A stretch of DNA of 6,444 nt from a bacterium (GTDB lineage: Bacteria; Thermosulfidibacterota; Thermosulfidibacteria; Thermosulfidibacterales; JALWSI01). This document shows positions 1 to 6,431 of this stretch, piece by piece. Under the pieces are notes generated by a model. That model did not search any database and was not told the origin of the DNA. It was given only the letters and a program-made list of their open reading frames with translations. Numbering within the stretch: the first letter of the stretch is position 1; each line of letters opens with the position of its first letter. The position numbers and the translations under genes were made by a program. Where the stretch lies: assembly GCA_027080315.1 (NCBI GenBank), contig JALWSI010000110.1:1-6444 (forward strand). The letters run 5' to 3'.

Positions 1-571
1 ACATATGGCCCACGCACTCGTCCATCATGAAGAATACGGGAACCCTGTAGATCTCTGCCAGGTTAAATGCGTCAATGATGAAGTCAAAGCACTCCTGCAC
101 CGTGCTGGGAGCAAGGGCGATGATCTCGTAGTCTCCGTGGGCTCCCCAGCGCACCTGCTGCATATCCGCCTGGCCAGGCAGGGTGGGAAGACCGGTAGAT
201 GGGCCACCACGCTGCACATCAACAAAGACACAAGGGGTCTCAAGACAAGCCGCCAGGCTGATGTGCTCCATCATCAAAGAGAGACCGGGACCAGAGGTGA
301 CGGTCATGGCCTTCAATCCTCCCCAGGCCCCTCCCTGAAGGCAGATGGAGGAGGCTATCTCGTCTTCCATCTGGATGAAGACTCCACCCACTGTGGGGAT
401 CCTTGCAGCAAAACGCTCAACCACCTCGGTGGAAGGGGTGATGGGATAACCCGCTGCAAAGCGGCATCCTGCAGCCAAGGCCCCCTCGCAAGCGGCGTGG
501 TTGCCGTCCATGTAGTGAACCCCAGTGAGAACCCCCTTGGGATCAGCGGTTGTGTATCTTATCTCTGCCAT
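1..571 (-). CDS. korA: 2-oxoglutarate:ferredoxin oxidoreductase, alpha subunit (partial, 3' end beyond window)
   Basis: This is the first 190 codons of a 2-oxoacid:ferredoxin oxidoreductase alpha subunit; the reading frame is open to the window edge. The enzyme interconverts 2-oxoglutarate plus CoA with succinyl-CoA plus CO2, using ferredoxin in the cytoplasm. Family motifs seen are GYPITPSTE at residues 41-49, the MEDEIA stretch at 68-73, TSGPG at 92-96 and QRGGPSTGLPT at 120-130, all typical of the pyrimidine-binding (Pyr) domain. The protein enters this domain almost at once, so no gamma domain is fused at its N-terminus; beta and gamma subunits are expected downstream, off the left edge. 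Family members of this type are usually about 350-390 residues, so roughly half is visible. Motifs alone do not separate 2-oxoglutarate from other 2-oxoacids; the adjoining sucCD and korD make 2-oxoglutarate the best call. The ATG lies 2 bp after the korD stop and has a strong ribosome binding site. Confidence 0.93.
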   Translation of the reverse strand, partial: MAEIRYTTADPKGVLTGVHYMDGNHAACEGALAAGCRFAAGYPITPSTEVVERFAARIPTVGGVFIQMEDEIASSICLQGGAWGGLKAMTVTSGPGLSLMMEHISLAACLETPCVFVDVQRGGPSTGLPTLPGQADMQQVRWGAHGDYEIIALAPSTVQECFDFIIDAFNLAEIYRVPVFFMMDECVGHM

Positions 572-573
572 TA

Positions 574-813
574 TTATCCCTCCTCAATAGCTTCGCGCAT
601 TCCATAGATGGCGAAGTCGGGGCAGTACATTCCGCACAGTCCACAGCCCGTGCACTTGTCGGGAGCGGTGAACTCGGGATAGTGGTAGCCCTTAGAGTTG
701 AACTTGTGGGACATGGTGATTGCACCTGTGGGACAGAACTCCACACAGTACTCGCACCCTTTGCAGCGCTCAGGCTTGATGAACACCAAACCTCTAAACT
801 TTTTCTTAGCCAT
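574..813 (-). CDS. korD: 2-oxoglutarate:ferredoxin oxidoreductase, delta (ferredoxin-like 2x[4Fe-4S]) subunit
   Basis: A 79-residue protein with two classical ferredoxin motifs: C17-x2-C20-x2-C23-x3-C27-P and C54-x2-C57-x2-C60-x3-C64-P. Each should bind one [4Fe-4S] cluster, with the last Cys of one motif completing the other's cluster. The 26-residue spacer between the motifs and the basic start (AKKK) fit the delta subunit of multi-subunit 2-oxoacid:ferredoxin oxidoreductases, which passes electrons from the thiamine-diphosphate site to external ferredoxin. Its position directly before korA is the usual delta-alpha arrangement. It starts 15 bp after the sucD stop with AGGAGG 6 nt upstream of the ATG. 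On sequence alone it could be a free ferredoxin; the gene order makes the subunit role much more likely. Confidence 0.9.
   Translation of the reverse strand: MAKKKFRGLVFIKPERCKGCEYCVEFCPTGAITMSHKFNSKGYHYPEFTAPDKCTGCGLCGMYCPDFAIYGMREAIEEG
578..584 (-). promoter_or_regulatory. korA ribosome binding site inside the end of korD
   Basis: AGGAGGG on the minus strand lies 6 nt before the korA ATG. It is formed by the last two Glu codons and the final Gly codon of korD. Because the korD stop and korA start are 2 bp apart, ribosomes finishing korD sit on this site, which suggests translational coupling of the two subunits (inference). It fixes the korA start. Confidence 0.8.
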
Positions 814-828
814 TTGGGGCCTCCTGAT

Positions 829-1707
829 CTATTTGCCAAGAACCTTGGCCATGGTGGCGCCTATCTCTGCAGGGCTATCCACAACATGCACCCCGGCGGC
901 TTTCAGGGCAGCCACCTTCTCTGCTGCTGTTCCCTTACCACCGGCAATGATGGCGCCTGCGTGACCCATTCTACGTCCCGGGGGTGCTGTGCGTCCTGCA
1001 ATAAAGGCAACCACGGGGGTATCGGGCATGTTCTCTTTGATGTAGGCAGCAGCCTCCTCTTCGGCAGAACCACCGATCTCTCCAATCAACACAATGGCCT
1101 CGGTCTCAGGGTCGTCCTTGAAGAGGGCCAAGAGGTCAACAAAGGTTGAACCGATGATGGGATCGCCTCCGATGCCGAAGCAGGTGCTCTGGCCAATGCC
1201 CCTCTCTGTGAGCTGCCACACGGCCTCGTAGGTGAGGGTTCCAGAGCGGGAGAGCAACCCCACAGGCCCCTTGCTGAAGATGTAACCGGGCATGATTCCC
1301 ATCTTGCACTCGCCAGGGGTGATGGCACCGGGGCAGTTGGGACCAATCATGCGCACATTCTTACCCTCCATGTAGCGCTTGGCCTTGAGCATATCCAAGG
1401 TGGGAATGCCCTCGGTAATGGTCACAATAACCTCTACCCCTGCGTCAGTGGCCTCCATAATGGCATCTGCACAAAATGGAGGGGGCACGAAGATAAGAGC
1501 AGCATTGGCGCCCTCTTTCTCAACGGCCTCGGCAACTGTGTTGTAAACGGGAACCTTACCCTCCCATTTCTGGCCGCCTTTACCCGGGGTGACACCGGCA
1601 ACGATGTTGGTACCGTACTCTAAACACTGCTGGGTGTGAAAGGTACCCTCTTTCCCGGTGATTCCCTGAACCACCACTCTGGTGTCTTTGTTAATCAGAA
1701 TGCTCAT
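829..1707 (-). CDS. sucD: succinyl-CoA synthetase, alpha subunit
   Basis: The 292-residue alpha subunit of succinate-CoA ligase (the E. coli protein is 289) carries the CoA site and the phosphorylated histidine. Seen in order: an N-terminal CoA-binding Rossmann domain with QGITGKEG at residues 14-21, the VTPGKGG loop at 39-45, GPNCPG at 122-127, then the ligase domain with the active-site motif GHAGAI, in which H249 is the expected phosphohistidine. With SucC it converts succinyl-CoA, phosphate and NDP to succinate, CoA and NTP, reversibly. It begins 22 bp after the sucC stop, with GGAGG 7 nt before the ATG. No residue of the core motifs is missing. Position between sucC and korD links it to the ferredoxin-dependent enzyme that makes or uses succinyl-CoA. 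Confidence 0.98.
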   Translation of the reverse strand: MSILINKDTRVVVQGITGKEGTFHTQQCLEYGTNIVAGVTPGKGGQKWEGKVPVYNTVAEAVEKEGANAALIFVPPPFCADAIMEATDAGVEVIVTITEGIPTLDMLKAKRYMEGKNVRMIGPNCPGAITPGECKMGIMPGYIFSKGPVGLLSRSGTLTYEAVWQLTERGIGQSTCFGIGGDPIIGSTFVDLLALFKDDPETEAIVLIGEIGGSAEEEAAAYIKENMPDTPVVAFIAGRTAPPGRRMGHAGAIIAGGKGTAAEKVAALKAAGVHVVDSPAEIGATMAKVLGK

Positions 1708-1729
1708 CCTTCTTCCTCCGTCTCACTAC

Positions 1730-2896
1730 TTACGCAACGCCTGCGGCCTTGGCCACCTTCTCAGCAGCATCGGCCATTCCAACGGCGGTGATGAAGGAGA
1801 GACCAGAGTTGTTGAGAATCTCCATTCCCTCCTTGCTGTTGGTTCCCTCAAGACGCACCACAATGGGAACCTTCACATCCAAGTTCTTTGCAGCCTGGGC
1901 AATACCATTGGCCACCCTGTCACACCTGACGATACCGCCAAAGATGTTCACCAGCACCGCCTTCACGTTGGGATCGCTGAGCAGGATGCGGAAGGCGTTC
2001 TCAACACGCTCTGCACTTGCAGCGCCACCAACGTCTAAGAAGTTTGCAGGCTCTCCACCGTAGAGTTTGATGATGTCCATGGTGGCCATGGCCAAACCTG
2101 CGCCGTTCACCATGCAGCCTATGTTGCCGTCAAGTTTGATGTAGTTGAGATCGTATTTGGACGCCTCTACCTCAAGGGGCTCCTCTTCGTGGAGATCCCT
2201 CATCTCAACGATGTCGTTGTGCCGGTAGAGGGCGTTATCATCAAAGTTCATCTTGGCGTCAAGGGCGATAAGATCACCCTCTTTGGTTATGACCAAGGGG
2301 TTGATCTCTGCCAGAGAGGCGTCTTTGCCGATAAAGGCATTGTAGAGGCCCAGCATGAAACGCCCCGCCTTCTTCACCAGATCTCCGGTGAGGCCCAGCC
2401 CGTAGGCAAGCTGCCTGGTCTGGTAGGGCATCATCCCAACCAAGGGATCAATGTAGGCCTTCAGAATCTTCTCTGGGGTCTCAGCCGCCACCTTCTCTAT
2501 TTCAACACCGCCCTCGGTGCTAACCATCATCACTATGCGCTCGCTGGCACGGTCAATAACCATGCCCATGTAGAGCTCTTTCTCAATGTTCAGGCCCTGC
2601 TCAACCAGAACCTTGCGCACCAGCTTACCCTGGGGACCGGTCTGGTGGGTGACCAGAGTCATACCCAGAATCTTACCTGCCAGCTCCTCAACCTCGTCCA
2701 AAGACTTGGCGAGCTTAACACCTCCGCCCTTGCCTCGGCCGCCGGCGTGGATCTGGGCCTTCACCACCCACAGGTTTCCGCCAATCTCCTCGGCAACCTT
2801 CCTGGCCTCCTGGGGAGTCTCAGCCACTCCGCCTTTGGGAACAGGAATGCCGTACTCGCGAAAAACCTCCTTCGCCTGATACTCATGGACCTTCAT
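1730..2896 (-). CDS. sucC: succinyl-CoA synthetase, beta subunit (ADP/GDP-forming)
   Basis: At 388 residues it matches the usual length of bacterial SucC exactly. It opens with the family signature [12 protein letters not shown]. An ATP-grasp nucleotide-binding domain follows, with K46 and the glycine-rich loop at residues 52-59 (GGRGKGGG), then the Mg-binding residues E197, N199 and D213, at the same numbers as I recall for E. coli. The C-terminal ligase domain carries NGAGLAM at 264-270 and [10 protein letters not shown] at 317-326, which meets the alpha-subunit phosphohistidine. Whether ATP or GTP is preferred cannot be read reliably from the sequence. It is the first gene after the 143-bp gap; an AGGAGG-type site lies about 8 nt before the ATG. 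Its own promoter, if any, would lie between 2897 and 2968, but I see no convincing -35/-10 pair there. Confidence 0.98.
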   Translation of the reverse strand: MKVHEYQAKEVFREYGIPVPKGGVAETPQEARKVAEEIGGNLWVVKAQIHAGGRGKGGGVKLAKSLDEVEELAGKILGMTLVTHQTGPQGKLVRKVLVEQGLNIEKELYMGMVIDRASERIVMMVSTEGGVEIEKVAAETPEKILKAYIDPLVGMMPYQTRQLAYGLGLTGDLVKKAGRFMLGLYNAFIGKDASLAEINPLVITKEGDLIALDAKMNFDDNALYRHNDIVEMRDLHEEEPLEVEASKYDLNYIKLDGNIGCMVNGAGLAMATMDIIKLYGGEPANFLDVGGAASAERVENAFRILLSDPNVKAVLVNIFGGIVRCDRVANGIAQAAKNLDVKVPIVVRLEGTNSKEGMEILNNSGLSFITAVGMADAAEKVAKAAGVA

Positions 2897-2968
2897 CTAA
2901 CACTCTCCTCCTCGTAGGGCCTTAAAGCCCCAACACTAATTTGGAATTGGTCTCGCTTTTAATGGTAA

Positions 2969-2995
2969 GGCGGGAGATCCCTGCGATCTCCCGCC
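2969..2995 (-). terminator. perfect 11-bp-stem hairpin between sdhB and sucC (terminator or mRNA-end stabiliser)
   Basis: On the minus strand the sequence is GGCGGGAGATC, loop GCAGG, GATCTCCCGCC: arms 2985-2995 and 2969-2979, loop 2980-2984. It begins 44 nt after the sdhB stop codon. The stem is GC-rich and perfectly paired, so it should be very stable. The RNA after it (TTACCATTAAAAG) lacks a run of U, so it is a poor intrinsic terminator by the standard rule. It may instead cause partial readthrough, protect the 3' end of the sdh message, or be a processing site. The rest of the 143-bp gap holds a weak GGGC/GCCC inverted repeat at 2917-2930 and the sucC ribosome binding site. Confidence 0.6.
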
Positions 2996-3039
2996 GTGTC
3001 CACCTTATTTGCCTGCAACAGGCCCTTCAAAGTTCCTGA

Positions 3040-3747
3040 TTACAGCCTCCCCCTCATCATGAGGCGTCTCAGTTCAACAATGCCCTTGGTGGGGTTCAGC
3101 TCTTTGGGACAGGCCTCCACACAGTTGAATATGGTGTGGCATCTCCAGATTCCGTGCTTGTCATCAATGCAGTTCACCCTGTCCTCAAAGCCCTCGTCTC
3201 TGGAGTCAAGCATGAACTTGGAAGCCTTCAACAGGGCATTGGGGCCAAGGAAGTTCTTGTCTGCCCAGTAGGTGGGGCAAGAAGAGGTGCAGCAACCACA
3301 GAGTATGCACTCGTACTTGCCGTCAAGTTTGGCTCTATCTTCGGGAGACTGGTACCTCTCACGGTCGGTGGGAGGCGGGGTTCTTGTGATGAGGTAGGGC
3401 TTCACTGCATAGAGCTTGTCGTAGAAGGGCTCCATGTTAACCACCAGATCCTTGATCACCGGAAAGCCTCTGAGAGGCTCAATGGTGATGGTGCTGGTGC
3501 CCAGGTCTTTAATCTGGGTCTCGCAGGCGATGTTGTTCTTACCGTTGATGGTCATACCACAGGAACCGCAGATGCCGTGACGGCAAGCTCTACGGTAGGT
3601 TAGGGTTCCATCAATAAACCACTTTATGTGGTTAAGGGCGTCCAGAATGGTCCATCCCTCTTGGACTTCAAAGGTGTAGTCTTGGACTCTACCCTGTTCG
3701 TCCTTTTCTGGATCATACCTAAAGATACGGAATGTGTACTCTGCCAT
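3040..3747 (-). CDS. sdhB: succinate dehydrogenase / fumarate reductase, iron-sulfur subunit
   Basis: This 235-residue subunit carries the electron wire between the flavin of SdhA and the quinone site. The N-terminal plant-ferredoxin-like domain has C55, C60, C63 and C75 for [2Fe-2S]. The C-terminal domain has C147, C150, C153 and C213 for [4Fe-4S], and C157, C203 and C209 for [3Fe-4S], within CILCGCCTSSCP and CHTIFNCVEACPK. All eleven ligands are present; C63 is Cys here, where I recall Asp in E. coli SdhB. After C157 the sequence is PTYWADKNFLGP, one residue shorter than the tandem-Trp stretch of E. coli and mitochondrial enzymes that borders the quinone site. The gene starts 11 bp after the sdhA stop, with an AAGGGGGTG site. 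The direction of the reaction, succinate oxidation or fumarate reduction, is not decided by the sequence. Confidence 0.98.
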   Translation of the reverse strand: MAEYTFRIFRYDPEKDEQGRVQDYTFEVQEGWTILDALNHIKWFIDGTLTYRRACRHGICGSCGMTINGKNNIACETQIKDLGTSTITIEPLRGFPVIKDLVVNMEPFYDKLYAVKPYLITRTPPPTDRERYQSPEDRAKLDGKYECILCGCCTSSCPTYWADKNFLGPNALLKASKFMLDSRDEGFEDRVNCIDDKHGIWRCHTIFNCVEACPKELNPTKGIVELRRLMMRGRL

Positions 3748-3758
3748 GGGACACCCCC

Positions 3759-5606
3759 TTAGAACTTACGCTCTTCGGGCACGAAGCGGGTGATGACCAC
3801 GGGTTTGTAGTCAAACTTCACTCCCTCTTCGGTCCGATAGGCCAAGGTGTGTTTCAGCCAGTTCTCGTCGTCACGTCCCGGATGATCCAGACGCCAGTGG
3901 GCTCCACGACACTCGGTACGGTTGATGGCCGATGCCACGATAACCTCTGCCGTCTGAAGCAGGTGGCGCAGCTCTATGGCCTCCTGGAGATCCGTGTTGA
4001 ACTTCTGACCCTTATCGTCAATGTAGATGTTCTTGTAGCGGCTTTGGAGATCTTTCAGGATATCGTACATCTGAACCAGCTCTTTCTCGGTTCTGAAAAC
4101 GCCGCATAGACGGTACATCTTCTCCTGCATGATCCTCCTGATCTCACCAGGACGCTCGTTGCCGTTGTTGTTGAGTATCCACTCAACCTCTTTGATGGCC
4201 TTCTGGGCACAGTCTTTGGGCAAAGGCTCCCAGCACTGGGCAACCTCAAGGTAGGCTGCCATATCCTTTCCAGCACGCCTGCCGTGCACAGAGGCGTCAA
4301 GAAGGGAGTTGGTTCCAAGCCTGTTGGCTCCGTGAACCGATACGCAGGCACACTCACCAGCGGCCCAGAGGCCTACCAACCACTTCTCTTTGCCATCTGC
4401 CAACACCCGGCAGCTCAGGTCGGTAGGAATACCGCCCATGGAGTAGTGGGCTGTTGGCTGAATGGGAACGGGCTCCTCAATGGGATCTATTCCCATAAAC
4501 TTCATGGAGAGCTCACGGATCTGGGGGAGTCTCTCTTTGATCTTCTCAGCACCTAAGTGACGCAGGTCAATGTAAACGTACTCCTCTCCATTGATACCAC
4601 GGCCCTCAACGATCTCCTGCCATTCGGCCCTTGAGCAGACGTCACGGGGGGCAAGCTCCATCTTGTCAGGAGCGTACTTCTTCATGAACCTCTCGCCCTT
4701 GTCGTTGATGAGGTAACCACCCTCTCCTCGGGCACCCTCGGTGATGAGGAAGCCTTTCTGCGCCAGCCCCGTGGGGTGGAACTGGACAAACTCAAGGTCC
4801 TCAATGGGAATGCCGTTGTCCATCATGATTGCAAGGCCATCGGCGGAGTTTGCGTGGGAGTTGGTGGAGATATTGAAGAGCCTTGCGTAACCTCCCGTTG
4901 CAAAGCAAACTCCCTTGGCATGGAACACGTGGATTCCTCCGTTGATGAGGTCCCAGGCCACCACTCCTTTACACTTGTTCTCGTCAATTATGATATCAAG
5001 CACCAGGAACTCAGAGTAGAACCTCACCTCGTGCTTCACACACTGTTCCCACAGGCAGTGAAGCAGAGCGTGGCCGGTTCTATCAGCGGCCATGCAGGCT
5101 CTCAAGATCTGGGGGCCACGACCAAAGTCGCTGTAGTGGCCACCAAAGTAACGCTGCATGATCTTGCCCTCAGGGGTGCGGGAGAAGGGAACACCCATGT
5201 GCTCGTACTCAAAGAGCACGGGGATGGCCTCGCGAACCATCATCTCTGCGGCATCCTGATCTGCCAGGTAATCGCTACCCTTAACCGTGTCAAAAAGGTG
5301 CCACTCCCAGTGGTCCTCCTCAAGATTTCCAAGGGCAGCCGCTATTCCTCCCTGGGCTGCTGTGGAGTGGGAACGGGTAGGGAACACCTTGGTGAGAACC
5401 GCCACATCAAAGCCCTTCTTCCTCAACTCCAAGGCCGCGTAGCATCCCGCCAGCCCAGCACCAACGATCACAGCCTCGTGTCTGTGAACGTTTGAATACT
5501 CAACACCTACAGGCTCGTGCTGAAGCTCCTTGGCCTCAGGCTTACCGAGAAGCCCATCGTCGGTGGTGCATTTAAAGGATCCAATATACTGATCGTATTT
5601 ACCCAT
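3759..5606 (-). CDS. sdhA: succinate dehydrogenase / fumarate reductase, flavoprotein subunit
   Basis: A 615-residue catalytic subunit that interconverts succinate and fumarate. The FAD-binding motif GAGLAG lies at residues 49-54. H80 in RSHSTAAQGG is the expected site of covalent FAD attachment. Active-site residues matched by motif are H277 (FHPTG), T289-E290 (ITEGARGEGGY), R321 (APRDVCSR, the catalytic proton-shuttle Arg), H387 (HYSMGGIPTD) and R429 (HGANRLGTNSLLD). The C-terminal domain keeps the RTEcRGAH motif at 563-570, with Cys at position 566 where Ser is usual. About 42 residues precede the FAD domain, clearly more than in E. coli SdhA. The extension contains no alternative ATG, GTG or TTG codon, and the upstream site is good, so this start holds. 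It has no twin-arginine motif or signal peptide, so the protein should be cytoplasmic and docked on SdhB. Confidence 0.98.
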   Translation of the reverse strand: MGKYDQYIGSFKCTTDDGLLGKPEAKELQHEPVGVEYSNVHRHEAVIVGAGLAGCYAALELRKKGFDVAVLTKVFPTRSHSTAAQGGIAAALGNLEEDHWEWHLFDTVKGSDYLADQDAAEMMVREAIPVLFEYEHMGVPFSRTPEGKIMQRYFGGHYSDFGRGPQILRACMAADRTGHALLHCLWEQCVKHEVRFYSEFLVLDIIIDENKCKGVVAWDLINGGIHVFHAKGVCFATGGYARLFNISTNSHANSADGLAIMMDNGIPIEDLEFVQFHPTGLAQKGFLITEGARGEGGYLINDKGERFMKKYAPDKMELAPRDVCSRAEWQEIVEGRGINGEEYVYIDLRHLGAEKIKERLPQIRELSMKFMGIDPIEEPVPIQPTAHYSMGGIPTDLSCRVLADGKEKWLVGLWAAGECACVSVHGANRLGTNSLLDASVHGRRAGKDMAAYLEVAQCWEPLPKDCAQKAIKEVEWILNNNGNERPGEIRRIMQEKMYRLCGVFRTEKELVQMYDILKDLQSRYKNIYIDDKGQKFNTDLQEAIELRHLLQTAEVIVASAINRTECRGAHWRLDHPGRDDENWLKHTLAYRTEEGVKFDYKPVVITRFVPEERKF

Positions 5607-5616
5607 AGTTCTTCTA

Positions 5617-5622
5617 CCCTCC
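5617..5622 (-). promoter_or_regulatory. sdhA ribosome binding site overlapping the sdhD stop
   Basis: GGAGGG on the minus strand lies 10 nt upstream of the sdhA ATG; its first G is also the last base of the sdhD TAG stop codon. It supports the long N-terminal form of SdhA and suggests coupled translation of sdhD and sdhA (inference). Confidence 0.75.
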
Positions 5623-5981
5623 TATGCCTGCACTGCAAATGGGATAACGGTGATGGCGCCCAAGAAGAAGAGGATAGCACCCAGCACGCAAAGCACCCCA
5701 AAAAGGAAGGTCTGCATTCCTTCGCTCTCCACATAGTCCTGCAACACCATCCACACTCCGTTCAGGCCGTGGTAGAGAGCACAGGCCAAAAAGAGCATGT
5801 CTATCACCTTCCATGTGGGGGTGGCCAGACGAGGGGCTATGCGGGCGTAGGTTACACCGGAAGGATGCGGCAGACCATGAGTAACTATGAAGTGGGCGAT
5901 AAGAAGAACCGCAAGGACCACTCCAGTGATCCTCTGGAGAAGCCAAGCGTAAAATCCACCAGATGCACGTTTCTCTGTCAT
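5622..5981 (-). CDS. sdhD: succinate dehydrogenase, membrane anchor subunit SdhD (cytochrome b-type)
   Basis: A 119-residue membrane protein with three predicted helices at about residues 13-35, 57-82 and 90-116. Helix I opens with WLLQRITG and carries H30 and H35. Helix II carries YHGLNG with H71, the expected heme b ligand, followed by D82-Y83, matching both residues and numbering of the Asp-Tyr pair I recall at the quinone site of E. coli SdhD. The segment before helix II (PRLATPTWKVIDM) resembles the two-subunit anchors of mycobacterial-type enzymes. It pairs with SdhC to hold SdhAB on the inner face of the membrane and pass electrons to or from quinone. The start is 18 bp after the sdhC stop, with AAGGGAGG 7 nt before the ATG. 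C and D names follow gene order and the DY motif, so a swap of labels is possible. Confidence 0.92.
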   Translation of the reverse strand: MTEKRASGGFYAWLLQRITGVVLAVLLIAHFIVTHGLPHPSGVTYARIAPRLATPTWKVIDMLFLACALYHGLNGVWMVLQDYVESEGMQTFLFGVLCVLGAILFFLGAITVIPFAVQA

Positions 5982-5999
5982 ATCTCAGCCTCCCTTGCC

Positions 6000-6389
6000 T
6001 TATCCTGCAATAGAGTGCAGGAAGTGCACAAACATGGGGACACCGCCCAGCAGGAACAGAAAACCTGCAACTGCCATCATGGCACCCCATACCATCTTGT
6101 GTGCCTCACAACCCTCTTTGGAGAACTCAACGATCATGATCCTAAGACCGTTGAATGTGTGGTAAAGCACACATCCCAGCAGCCCCAGCTCTAAGAAGAG
6201 AAAGAGCGGAGCCTGAACTACACCCATAACCTTGTCGAATCCTTTAGGACCCGAGGAAATGTTGTGGATAACCCAGATGTGCAGCACCAGGTAGAAGACC
6301 AAGGCAAGTCCGGTGATCCTGTGCAACACCCAGGCCCAAGTACCCATGTGCCAGCGGTAGTGCTTTATCACATTGGGCCTTTCCAACAT
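6000..6389 (-). CDS. sdhC: succinate dehydrogenase, cytochrome b556-type membrane subunit SdhC
   Basis: A 129-residue membrane subunit with three predicted helices at about residues 19-42, 58-86 and 98-124. Helix I starts with VLHRITG (residues 21-27), the family signature near the quinone site, and has H37 further in. Helix II ends in YHTFNGLR, where H77 is the expected heme b axial ligand. The Ser four residues before the helix-I Arg in E. coli SdhC is Trp (W20) here. The N-terminal RPNVIKHYRW stretch is the cytoplasmic lead-in. It is the first gene of the sdhCDAB set in this window; AAGGGAGGT lies 7 nt before the ATG. The protein resembles SdhD in plan (RITG in helix I, YHxxNG in helix II), consistent with the two anchors being paralogous. 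Confidence 0.94.
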   Translation of the reverse strand: MLERPNVIKHYRWHMGTWAWVLHRITGLALVFYLVLHIWVIHNISSGPKGFDKVMGVVQAPLFLFLELGLLGCVLYHTFNGLRIMIVEFSKEGCEAHKMVWGAMMAVAGFLFLLGGVPMFVHFLHSIAG

Positions 6390-6431
6390 GGCAACAACCT
6401 CCCTTCAAGTAGGATTTCTCTCTGTGCGTGG

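Noticed and set aside
5-607. Open frame of 200 codons on the plus strand opposite korA/korD
   Set aside because: It lies antisense to recognised korA and korD motifs, has no ribosome binding site of note and shows no recognisable family feature; it is a shadow of the real coding strand.
2189-2917. Open frame of 242 codons on the plus strand opposite sucC
   Set aside because: It is fully antisense to a complete, motif-rich sucC; length is explained by codon bias of the opposite strand.
2929-2950. CCAA...TTGG imperfect inverted repeat in the sdhB-sucC gap as a possible operator
   Set aside because: Only four bases pair at the ends around an AT-rich centre; too weak to call a regulator site from one sequence.
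2897-2968. Possible sucC promoter
   Set aside because: TTACCA could serve as a -35 box but no acceptable -10 box lies 16-18 nt downstream on the minus strand.
4776-5495. Open frame of 239 codons on the plus strand opposite sdhA
   Set aside because: It is antisense to the conserved FAD domain of sdhA and resembles no protein I recognise; treated as a shadow frame.
3040-5606. Fumarate reductase or L-aspartate oxidase instead of succinate dehydrogenase
   Set aside because: Aspartate oxidase is excluded by the linked sdhB/C/D genes and the covalent-FAD His. Fumarate reductase cannot be fully excluded as the physiological direction, but the SdhD His-x10-Asp-Tyr motif and sucCD linkage favour the SDH name.
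5614-6090. Minus-strand frame of 158 codons overlapping sdhC and sdhD out of phase
   Set aside because: The in-phase sdhC and sdhD frames have clear helices, His motifs and ribosome binding sites, so this is an alternative-frame shadow.
5517-6194. Open frame of 225 codons on the plus strand opposite sdhA start, sdhD and sdhC
   Set aside because: It spans three real genes on the other strand and has no supporting start signal or motif.
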